A stretch of 23,516 nucleotides of DNA, from positions 1-23,516 of IMG/VR virus record IMGVR_UViG_3300046005_000141, one strand, 5' to 3'. The position numbers were made by a program, and so were the translations under genes. Under the pieces are notes generated by a model. That model was not told where the DNA came from, ran no database searches, and was given only the letters and a program-made list of their open reading frames with translations. This DNA comes from a virus. Positions 17,879 through 23,516 of the stretch are shown piece by piece. Numbering within the stretch: position 1 is the first letter of the stretch; the number at the start of each line of letters is the position of its first letter.

Positions 17879-17907
17879 TTGACACTTGGCTCAAATGATA
17901 GTATAAT
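17879..17907 (+). promoter_or_regulatory. Perfect-consensus sigma70 promoter
   Basis: TTGACA (17879-17884), a 17-base spacer and TATAAT (17902-17907) match the consensus exactly. The expected start site is about 17914, only three bases before the ATG at 17917. It is probably an early promoter and stands back to back with the leftward late promoter at 17866-17873. Confidence 0.85.
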
Positions 17908-17916
17908 TATAAAACT

Positions 17917-18186
17917 ATGGAAAACCAAATACAGTCAAGTTTAGATTGGCCCGCAGTGCAGACAGCATTAGAAGCACCCCTACACAAGATGCAGAAATAC
18001 ACACACGAAATGTGGAATATTAGCCATAATATTGGACTTATGGTTAAAGACCTAAGCAAAGAAGAAATCAATTGCCGTAGATATCAAAAGCAAACACGCA
18101 TACATAAAGAAATGTTAGCTAAGATAAATGAAGAAATAACTAACTATGAACGCATGATAACTTTTGCGATATTATTAGCAGGTTGA
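17917..18186 (+). CDS. Small helical unknown protein (89 aa), possible leaderless early gene
   Basis: MENQIQSSLDWPAVQTALEA begins an 89-residue, mostly charged protein likely to be alpha-helical throughout, perhaps a coiled coil around MVKDLSKEEINCRRYQKQTR. The C-terminus is hydrophobic (ITFAILLAG) but too short for a clear membrane span. I know no family for it. It is placed directly behind a perfect sigma70 promoter whose predicted start site is about three bases before the ATG, with no Shine-Dalgarno, so translation may begin on a nearly leaderless message. Position and promoter type suggest early expression during infection, perhaps a host-takeover or regulatory protein; that is inference. 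Confidence 0.65.
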   Translation: MENQIQSSLDWPAVQTALEAPLHKMQKYTHEMWNISHNIGLMVKDLSKEEINCRRYQKQTRIHKEMLAKINEEITNYERMITFAILLAG

Positions 18187-18211
18187 CAAATGATTAGAAA
18201 GGCTATATAAT
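18183..18211 (+). promoter_or_regulatory. Second perfect-consensus sigma70 promoter
   Basis: TTGACA (18183-18188), a 17-base spacer and TATAAT (18206-18211) again match consensus exactly. The -35 box overlaps the stop codon of the preceding gene. The expected start is about 18218, one base before the ATG at 18219. Confidence 0.85.
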
Positions 18212-18218
18212 GTTAATT

Positions 18219-18383
18219 ATGACAATAGAAGAAGCATACGCCGCAGTACAGTTTTATGGACGTGATCTATGGAAATCTCTAGCACAAATGACTAGTGAAT
18301 GGGACGACTTGGATATATACGATAAGACAGCATACAAAATGGTTAAGCGAGAGTTAGAAAAGGAAATGACAAATGGCAATTAA
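18219..18383 (+). CDS. Small unknown protein (54 aa), possible leaderless early gene
   Basis: The frame from ATG 18219 reads MTIEEAYAAVQFYGRDLWKS and ends KREL-EKEMTNGN at TAA 18381-18383. An in-frame ATG at 18210 would add three residues, but it lies upstream of the predicted start site. The product is a 54-residue acidic, helix-prone protein with no known family. Its 3' end overlaps the start of the next gene by 11 bases, and the AAGGAAA near its end serves as that gene's ribosome binding site, so the two are coupled. The promoter arrangement, consensus sigma70 with a start at the ATG, is the same as for the gene before it. Confidence 0.6.
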   Translation: MTIEEAYAAVQFYGRDLWKSLAQMTSEWDDLDIYDKTAYKMVKRELEKEMTNGN

Positions 18384-19566
18384 AGTAGATGGCGCAAAAA
18401 AGAAAGCTAAAGTAGTAACAAAAGATCCTATCTTTTTAGATGAAAAAGCAGTAGGTAGTGAGCCAGTTTGGGATACAGAACGTGCTCTTAAAATGGATGA
18501 AGCAGAGTTTGATCATCAGATGCGTGTAAGCCTACGCTATTATAACTATTTCTATTCTAGTAAAGACCTTAAGAAGTATTTGGTAGAATGGTTAAAGCAA
18601 ACAGCGGGTGTTGCCCATAAACTTGATGCTGCTACTATTACACGTTTTGCCAAAAGCACAGATGGATATACTCCGTTGACTGCTCCTGCATTGATCAAAG
18701 CACATACTCGAGGTATGCCATTGCGTGAACGTGAGATCAAATATATTGTTGGTGTTGTTAATCGTGCATTAGAGTTAGATGATCAAGATGATAAAGTAGT
18801 TGAGGTAGTAGCAGACAAGACTAAACCAGTGGTTAAAGTTCCTACTATCCAAGACCGGATGAATGAGATCATGAAAACTCATATCCTACACTTTGAAGAG
18901 TTGGAAGATAGTTTGTATGAAGGTAATACCGTAGACCCAAAAGCCTATGAATACCTAAGCGGCAAAAGTGTACCACAAGCTATGCTAGGTAAGATACAGG
19001 CAGTATTTGAGCGCCGATATGCTGAAATTACAGAAGCTAAGACAACTAAAGACGAAGATCTTAAAGATGCTTATGCTTACATGAAAGCCGCAGACTACAA
19101 ACGCTACGATGCGTTCTATACTAAGTTGTTTGAAGGTATTGCACAGTACGGGCAGGTTAAGAAAGCAACTAAGAAAGCCGCAGTACGTAAACCACCGCAA
19201 AAAGAAAAACTTGTTGCTAAACTCAAGTATATGAAAAACGATACTACATCCAAACTTGTAAGTGTTAATCCTGTAGATATCATCGGAGCACAAGAGCTTT
19301 GGGTCTATAACACCAAAACACGTAAGCTAGGTAAGTATGTAGCAGAAGAAATGGGCGGCGCACTTGGTGTTAAGGGTACTGCTATAACAGGTTTTAACGA
19401 GTCTAAGAGCGTACAAAAAACTCTCCGCAAGCCAGAGCTACAGTTAAAAGACTTTTTAAGTGCCGGCAAGATTGAGCTACGTAAGTTTATGGATAATATC
19501 AAAGCAACTGATATCAAACTTAATGGCCGTATTAACGTAGACACTATCCTACTTAAAGTAGCATAA
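18373..19566 (+). CDS. Conserved T4-like phage protein of unknown function (397 aa)
   Basis: A lysine-rich protein starting MAIKVDGAKKKAKVVTKDPI, with AAGGAAA before the ATG. The N-terminal part has WDTERALKMDEAEFDHQMR. The middle has RMNEIMKTHILHFEELEDS and then long charged helices. The C-terminus has RKLGKYVAEEMGGALGVKGT, then KTLRKPELQLKDFLSAGKIE and LNGRINVDTILLKV. It reminds me of conserved proteins of marine T4-like phages without an assigned role. No catalytic motif is seen, and the basic N-terminus and linkers would fit nucleic acid binding. It is read from the sigma70 promoter at 18183, and the gene ends just before the hairpin leading to gp13. Confidence 0.7.
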   Translation: MAIKVDGAKKKAKVVTKDPIFLDEKAVGSEPVWDTERALKMDEAEFDHQMRVSLRYYNYFYSSKDLKKYLVEWLKQTAGVAHKLDAATITRFAKSTDGYTPLTAPALIKAHTRGMPLREREIKYIVGVVNRALELDDQDDKVVEVVADKTKPVVKVPTIQDRMNEIMKTHILHFEELEDSLYEGNTVDPKAYEYLSGKSVPQAMLGKIQAVFERRYAEITEAKTTKDEDLKDAYAYMKAADYKRYDAFYTKLFEGIAQYGQVKKATKKAAVRKPPQKEKLVAKLKYMKNDTTSKLVSVNPVDIIGAQELWVYNTKTRKLGKYVAEEMGGALGVKGTAITGFNESKSVQKTLRKPELQLKDFLSAGKIELRKFMDNIKATDIKLNGRINVDTILLKVA

Positions 19567-19569
19567 ACA

Positions 19570-19615
19570 AAATTATCCTGTTATTGATAATAAATACACG
19601 ATAACAGGATAATTT
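19570..19615 (+). promoter_or_regulatory. Hairpin hiding the gp13 ribosome binding site, late promoter in its loop
   Basis: AAATTATCCTGTTAT (19570-19584) is the exact reverse complement of ATAACAGGATAATTT (19601-19615), giving 15 pairs, plus a possible U-G and G-C inside, and a loop of at most 16 bases. The right arm holds AGGA (19606-19609), eight bases before the gp13 ATG. The loop holds the late promoter box. RNA from upstream would bury the binding site; RNA starting near 19602 would lack the left arm. T4 genes e, soc and 49 are known to use this kind of control. Confidence 0.75.
19589..19596 (+). promoter_or_regulatory. T4-type late promoter box for gp13
   Basis: AATAAATA followed by CACGATAA differs from the T4 late consensus by one base. 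The predicted RNA start, about 19602, falls at the first bases of the right hairpin arm, so the late message keeps the gp13 binding site free. Confidence 0.68.
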
Positions 19616-19617
19616 AA

Positions 19618-20508
19618 ATGGCAACAGCAACTACCGGTTTAACCGCAAGATTAAGTCTAACCACAGACAATCTATTTAACGCTAATACAGGAACAGGTGC
19701 AGGACATATTGCATTTGATCCTACTCCGCTTGCTCCTACTCCGCAACAACGTAACGAAATAATTGATTACGTTCGCCTAAGACTAGGTGATGGTATGATC
19801 GATGTTGAAGCAGATAAAGAGCATTATGATATGGGTATTAAACAAGCTCTTATTCTCTATCGCCAAAAGTCCTCTAACAGTGTAGAAGAAAGTTATGCTT
19901 TCTTAGATCTACTGCCAGAAACACAAGAATATATCCTACCAAGAGAAATTGAAAACGTTCGTGCTATCTATCGTCGCGGTATTGGTAGTGTTAGCGGAAC
20001 TACAGCTAGTCAATTCGAACCATTTGCTAGTGGGTATTTAAACACTTATATGCTAGTAGCTGGTCGAGTAGGCGGATTAGCCAGCTACGAATTATTTACA
20101 GGCTACCAAGAACTAGCTATGAAGATGTTTGGCGGTTACATAAATTTTAACTTTAATCGAGTAACTAAAAAGATTACTATTGTACGTAAAGTTCCAACTC
20201 AGGGGCAATCGTACGATGTTAATGAAGCTGAAGGTGTATTACTTCACATAGACAACTACAAACCAGATCAAATGTTACTCAATGATACTCATGCATTTCC
20301 ATGGATACAAGACTATGCACTAGCATTAGTTATGATTAGCATTGGTAATGCACGTGAAAAATTTGCTAGTATTGCTGGCCCACAAGGTGGAACTACCCTA
20401 AATGGCACTGCACTTAAAGCAGAAGGACAAGCATTACTCGAGAAGCTAGATCTAGATATTGCTAACTTTGTCGACGGCGGGATGCCGTTGACTTGGATCA
20501 CAGGCTAA
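19618..20508 (+). CDS. 13: Neck protein, gp13-like
   Basis: 296 residues, close to T4 gp13 (309). It reads MATATTGLTARLSLTTDNLF, then EIIDYVRLRLGDGMIDVEAD with YDMGIKQALILYRQKSSN, and ends with FPWIQDYALALVMISIGNAR, FASIAGPQGGTTLNG and LDIANFVDGGMPLTWITG. These are the hallmarks of the gp13 head-completion/neck family, which with gp14 forms the connector collar after packaging. The ATG has an AGGA site inside a hairpin that also contains its late promoter. It is the only neck gene on the + strand here; gp14 and gp15 are on the other strand. It is followed after nine bases by a sigma70-type promoter for the kinase. Confidence 0.85.
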   Translation: MATATTGLTARLSLTTDNLFNANTGTGAGHIAFDPTPLAPTPQQRNEIIDYVRLRLGDGMIDVEADKEHYDMGIKQALILYRQKSSNSVEESYAFLDLLPETQEYILPREIENVRAIYRRGIGSVSGTTASQFEPFASGYLNTYMLVAGRVGGLASYELFTGYQELAMKMFGGYINFNFNRVTKKITIVRKVPTQGQSYDVNEAEGVLLHIDNYKPDQMLLNDTHAFPWIQDYALALVMISIGNAREKFASIAGPQGGTTLNGTALKAEGQALLEKLDLDIANFVDGGMPLTWITG

Positions 20509-20517
20509 CCAAAACTC

Positions 20518-20546
20518 TAGACTTTGTAATATTTCCGTAATACAAT
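20518..20546 (+). promoter_or_regulatory. Sigma70-type promoter for the dNMP kinase
   Basis: TAGACT (four of six -35 matches), a 17-base spacer and TACAAT (five of six) end 23 bases before the ATG. The predicted start is about 20553, and an AGGGGA ribosome binding site follows at 20559-20564. Confidence 0.55.
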
Positions 20547-20569
20547 ATATACATCATCAGGGGATTTCA

Positions 20570-21250
20570 ATGAGTTCAATTATCGCTATCTGCGGCTTCA
20601 TCGGGTCAGGCAAAGACACTATTGCTGACTATCTAGTTAATTTTCATGGGTATAAAAGAGAGAGTTTTGCCAACAGTCTTAAAGACGCAGTAAGCGTAGT
20701 GTTTGGGTGGGATCGAGAAATGCTCGAAGGGCGCACCAAACAATCAAGAGAATGGCGCGAAACTAAGGACGAATGGTGGAGTAAGCGGTTAAAGCAAGAC
20801 ATTACACCTCGTTATGTATTACAGTATTGGGGTACAGAAGTAGTACGTAAGGGGTTCCACAATGATATGTGGGTGGCTAGTCTAGAGCATCGTTTACTTA
20901 ACAGTAAAGATGATATTGTTATTACAGACTGCCGTTTTCCAAACGAGATCAAAGCACTACAAGACATTGGAGCCAGCGTGATTCGAGTCAACCGTGGCCC
21001 TGAACCAGACTGGTACGAAGCTGCAGAGAACTATAATGCTGGCAAGAAACGTATTGGCTGGGCATTAGGAAAAGAAGTACTAACTAAAGCCAACGTTCAT
21101 GCTAGCGAGTACAGTTGGGTAGGCAGTGATTTTGATGCACTCATTGATAACAACAGCACAGTAGAAGACTTATATAGTCAAATTGAACTGTTTTTGGATG
21201 TTAAAAATCAGGAACAAGGTCTCCTCGACGCCAGCCTAATCCTTCCTTAG
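20570..21250 (+). CDS. 1: Deoxynucleoside monophosphate kinase (T4 gene 1 type)
   Basis: It starts MSSIIAICGFIGSGKDTIAD: a Walker A loop with the aspartate after the lysine (GFIGSGKDT), as in phage dNMP kinases. Further on are RYVLQYWGTEVVRKGFHNDM and a DCRFPNEI motif near residue 120, then RGPEPDWYE. At 226 residues it is near the T4 gp1 length (241). The enzyme phosphorylates dNMPs (including modified dCMP in T4) to dNDPs for viral DNA synthesis in the cytoplasm. It is read from its own early-type promoter, unlike the neck and tail genes around it. Its last 50 bases overlap the antisense end of the HNH-like gene. A terminator-like hairpin lies about 110 bases past its stop. Confidence 0.85.
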   Translation: MSSIIAICGFIGSGKDTIADYLVNFHGYKRESFANSLKDAVSVVFGWDREMLEGRTKQSREWRETKDEWWSKRLKQDITPRYVLQYWGTEVVRKGFHNDMWVASLEHRLLNSKDDIVITDCRFPNEIKALQDIGASVIRVNRGPEPDWYEAAENYNAGKKRIGWALGKEVLTKANVHASEYSWVGSDFDALIDNNSTVEDLYSQIELFLDVKNQEQGLLDASLILP

Positions 21251-21554
21251 CAACTTCGTATTGACAGTTGGCACAAATAGTTCTTAAATTTGTGTGAGTG
21301 CTATTATTAAGATCACCGTCGATATAATAGACAAATAATTGTTCTCGATACTTTGCCTTAAAGCCGCACTTTTCACAGTGCGGTTTCTTTTTGTATCCGC
21401 CCAACGCCCAGCTTGGTTGTTGTGGTTTTAATTTACGACCTTTGCGAATACATCCATTACATCTAGTTCTGAAATGCGTAGTATCAGCCCGCACATAATT
21501 GATTGCTGCAGGCATTTTACCACACGATTGACATAAAGGACGATATAACATCAT
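21201..21554 (-). CDS. HNH-like zinc protein, catalytic histidines apparently missing
   Basis: A 117-residue protein (ATG 21554, or 21551 without the first Met). It begins MLYRPLCQSCGK followed by ---CNGCIRKGR, a CxxC...CxxC zinc knuckle. Then comes KKKPHCEKCGFKAKYREQLF, then VYYIDGDLNNSTHTNLRTIC with ANCQ, and it ends WRRGDLVPDF. Closely similar proteins in T4-like cyanophages are called HNH endonucleases. However, the usual histidines of the beta-beta-alpha-metal site are absent here: YYIDGD where HHIDG or similar is expected, and ANCQ instead of a final H. It may bind nucleic acid without cutting. It is read antisense to and overlaps the kinase end by 50 bases. The nearest late promoter box ends only two bases before the ATG, and no Shine-Dalgarno is seen. 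Confidence 0.7.
   Translation of the reverse strand: MMLYRPLCQSCGKMPAAINYVRADTTHFRTRCNGCIRKGRKLKPQQPSWALGGYKKKPHCEKCGFKAKYREQLFVYYIDGDLNNSTHTNLRTICANCQYEVAKEGLGWRRGDLVPDF
21364..21392 (+). terminator. Intrinsic terminator-like hairpin inside the antisense HNH-like gene
   Basis: CCGCACT (21364-21370) pairs exactly with AGTGCGG (21377-21383) over a 6-base loop; A-T and G-U pairs extend the stem, and TTTCTTTTT follows. On the + strand this has the form of a rho-independent terminator about 110 bases after the kinase stop. The same bases encode the PHCEKCG knuckle on the other strand. Confidence 0.6.
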
Positions 21555-21555
21555 G

Positions 21556-21563
21556 TATTTATG
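21556..21563 (-). promoter_or_regulatory. Late promoter-like box just upstream of the HNH-like gene
   Basis: On the - strand the bases read CATAAATA, then CATGATG. The box is one base from the T4 late consensus. If used, RNA would start at or inside the first codons, so the message would be leaderless or use a later start. It may be a chance match. Confidence 0.4.
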
Positions 21564-21580
21564 ATATCTAGTCTGCAGAA

Positions 21581-21592
21581 CCTTTGCAAAGG
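21581..21592. repeat. Perfect 12-bp palindrome in the gp18 upstream gap
   Basis: CCTTTGCAAAGG is a perfect palindrome with no loop, between the HNH-like gene and the gp18 late promoter. It could be a protein-binding site. The gap 21555-21663 otherwise holds only the two late promoter boxes and the gp18 leader. Confidence 0.4.
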
Positions 21593-21622
21593 CACCTTAA
21601 CCCACTGAATTTTAAAATAACA

Positions 21623-21630
21623 AATAAATA
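21623..21630 (+). promoter_or_regulatory. T4-type late promoter box for gp18
   Basis: AATAAATA followed by GTTT lies 33 bases before the gp18 ATG. The predicted start is about 21636. An AGGAA site (21651-21655) is eight bases from the ATG. Confidence 0.65.
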
Positions 21631-21663
21631 GTTTAAAGTAACCTATAATGAGGAACACATACC

Positions 21664-23516
21664 ATGGCATTAATTTCCCCAGGAGTCCAAGTAACAGTAT
21701 CAGATGAGAGCCAATACACGCCAACCGCGGCTGGTTCTATCGCATACGTTTTAGTTGCGACTGCTCAAGATAAAGTAACCCCAAGCGGGGCAGTGGCAAC
21801 AGGCACAACTATTGCTAACTCAGAAAAAATTATCACAGTAACAAGTCCTAGAGAACTTGTTAGTTTATTCGGAACACCTACATTTAAAACAGATGCAGGT
21901 GGTAATCCAATACATGCAGATGAACTAAACGAATACGGTTTGTTAGCGGCATACTCAGCATTGAGCGCAAGTAATCAAATGTATATCCAACGTGCAAACG
22001 TTGACTTAGATCAACTAACTGGTACTAGCATTCGCCCAACTGGTGAGCCAACCGATGGTACATATTGGTTAGACTTAGACAATACTAACTTTGGCGTTTT
22101 TGGCTGGGACGCAGAAGGCCCAGGATTTACTGCTGAAGCTCCGATCATTATCACAGATGAAGATCAACTAACAACAGTGGCCAATGTAATTGTGCCAATT
22201 GAATCAGTTGGTAAAATTGGTGACTATGCTATTGATGTTACTACAACAAGAAACAGAGTGTACTACAAAGGCTATCGAAACAAATGGAGTCTAGTAGGCA
22301 CAGACAAATGGAGAGCTAACGTACCAGTAATTACAAGTCAAATTGCTAATTCATCTAACTTGTCAATCTGGGACGCGATACAGATCAATGGCGAAGAATT
22401 TATAACTAGCTCAATTACAATGGCAGGTGTTGCGTCATCGATTAACGTAGCTATGAATGGCAAAGGTGTTACTGCACGTGTAAATTCAATTGGTGCGTTG
22501 GAAGTTTTTGCAGATAGCACAGCAGCAAGTTCAGGTAACTTAAGTTTACCGGACGGTAAACTATACATTGCTAAAGGCACAGCATTTGGATATGCTAACG
22601 TTGACTTAGCAGACAAAATTGGTTTGTTTACCAGTTATGACGGCACAGCAAATAACAAAACATTATTAGGCCCAACAATACATTATGGTAGTTACACAAA
22701 TGTTCCAGCATGGAGAGTAACTGATACAGGAACTACTCGTCCGTTTGGTTCAGTGTGGTTTAAAACTTCAGCAACTGGTAACGGTGCTAATTGGGCTATT
22801 AAAGAATACAGCAGTGCATTACAAGAATGGCAATCAATGGCTGCTCCGTTGTACTCAAGCGACACAGCAGCTATCCAAGCATTGGATCTATCGGGCGGTG
22901 GCGCTGGATTAGAAGCAGGTAGTGTTTATGTCAAATATAATGTTGACAGTGACAATACTGGATCATTTACTCCATACATTAAAAATGTACAAGGAATATT
23001 AAAAGTTACAGGTAACGTTGCAGGCGGATCAGCAACATATAGCGCATCTGACAGCTTTACTTTAGAAGTTAGCGTACCTGGTACTACAGTAACATCATCT
23101 GCAACAGTTACGTTAACAGGTACTACAGCACAATCATTAGTTGGCGATATCCTGTCAGCAGGGTTGCCAAACCTTAGTGCTGCTATTGAATCTAGTGGCG
23201 CTATAAGTATTACGCATCAAGCAGGTGGTACAATTAAAATTACCAAAGGTACAGGAAATCCTCTAAGTATGGCTGGTATTTTAGCTGATAGTAAAGTACA
23301 GGTACTGTCAACTGGTTCAGTTTACTTGGCTAGTCCATTTACACCGTTAACATATTTTGCCAGCACTGATGCTCCTTACAGCAATCCGGCAGATGGTAGA
23401 CTTTGGTATTATAACGAAGCATTTGAAGCTGATGTCTTAATACATGATGGTACAGGTTGGGTAGGATATCAAAATGGTGGTACTGATGCACGCGGTTATA
23501 CACTAAATGCAACATC
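21664..23516 (+). CDS. 18: Tail sheath protein, gp18-like, 3' end cut off
   Basis: From ATG 21664 the frame is open to the right edge (617 codons). It starts MALISPGVQVTVSDESQYTP, then TAAGSIAYVLVATAQDK, the typical start of T4-like contractile sheath subunits (ISPGV-V...). Then follow ITVTSPRELVSLFGTPTF and GLLAAYSALSASNQMYIQRA, also standard for the family. The sheath surrounds the tail tube and contracts to drive it into the host. T4 gp18 is 659 residues; this one is clearly longer, since the conserved C-terminal domain is not yet reached. Insertions with GTYWLDLDN---GVFGWD (22060-22110), RPFGSVWFKT (22738) and DGRLWYYNEAF...IHDGTGW (23390-23470) look like repeated surface modules. It is read from a late promoter with a good AGGAA site. 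Confidence 0.85.
   Translation, partial: MALISPGVQVTVSDESQYTPTAAGSIAYVLVATAQDKVTPSGAVATGTTIANSEKIITVTSPRELVSLFGTPTFKTDAGGNPIHADELNEYGLLAAYSALSASNQMYIQRANVDLDQLTGTSIRPTGEPTDGTYWLDLDNTNFGVFGWDAEGPGFTAEAPIIITDEDQLTTVANVIVPIESVGKIGDYAIDVTTTRNRVYYKGYRNKWSLVGTDKWRANVPVITSQIANSSNLSIWDAIQINGEEFITSSITMAGVASSINVAMNGKGVTARVNSIGALEVFADSTAASSGNLSLPDGKLYIAKGTAFGYANVDLADKIGLFTSYDGTANNKTLLGPTIHYGSYTNVPAWRVTDTGTTRPFGSVWFKTSATGNGANWAIKEYSSALQEWQSMAAPLYSSDTAAIQALDLSGGGAGLEAGSVYVKYNVDSDNTGSFTPYIKNVQGILKVTGNVAGGSATYSASDSFTLEVSVPGTTVTSSATVTLTGTTAQSLVGDILSAGLPNLSAAIESSGAISITHQAGGTIKITKGTGNPLSMAGILADSKVQVLSTGSVYLASPFTPLTYFASTDAPYSNPADGRLWYYNEAFEADVLIHDGTGWVGYQNGGTDARGYTLNAT

Overview
This window looks like a piece of the late (structural) region of a T4-like contractile-tail phage of an aquatic bacterium, probably uncultivated. 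Four neck and tail genes resemble T4 genes 13, 14, 15 and 18. There is also a T4 gene 1-type dNMP kinase and several boxes close to the T4 late promoter (TATAAATA). The DNA is fairly AT-rich, coding is dense, no tRNA, CRISPR array or transposase was seen, and the longest gap between genes is about 160 bases. The host cannot be named from sequence alone. Several early promoters match sigma70 consensus, so the host RNA polymerase probably uses an ordinary housekeeping sigma factor.

Left part (1-8000): a tail-fibre and adhesin cluster on the + strand. It holds the end of a large PKD-domain fibre, a second 901-residue fibre, and a glycine-rich tip adhesin of the Gp38 style. These are followed by a small unknown protein, a short fibre 'foot', a tail-fibre assembly chaperone, and a second foot whose C-terminus has been replaced by a ParB/sulfiredoxin-like domain. 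Middle part (8000-14630): a late promoter, an unusual GC-rich folded leader, a giant 1918-residue fibre made of repeated modules, and a Rossmann-type MptE-like protein.

Right-middle part (14625-17844, - strand): a Nudix hydrolase, then a gp15-like tail sheath stabiliser and a gp14-like neck protein, read leftward from a late promoter at 17866-17873. That promoter is back to back with a perfect-consensus sigma70 promoter serving small early-type genes (17917-18383) and a conserved 397-residue unknown protein. Next come gp13 (neck), the dNMP kinase, an antisense HNH-like zinc protein and the start of the tail sheath gene (gp18), which runs off the right end.

The genes interlock as early and late classes. 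Sigma70-type promoters precede the small unknown genes and the kinase. T4-late-type boxes precede gp13, gp14/15, gp18 and the giant fibre. The most interesting point is 19570-19615: a near-perfect hairpin carries the gp13 ribosome binding site in one arm and the late promoter in its loop. Read-through RNA would hide the binding site, while RNA started at the late promoter would expose it. Two early promoters also sit so close to their start codons that the messages would be almost leaderless.
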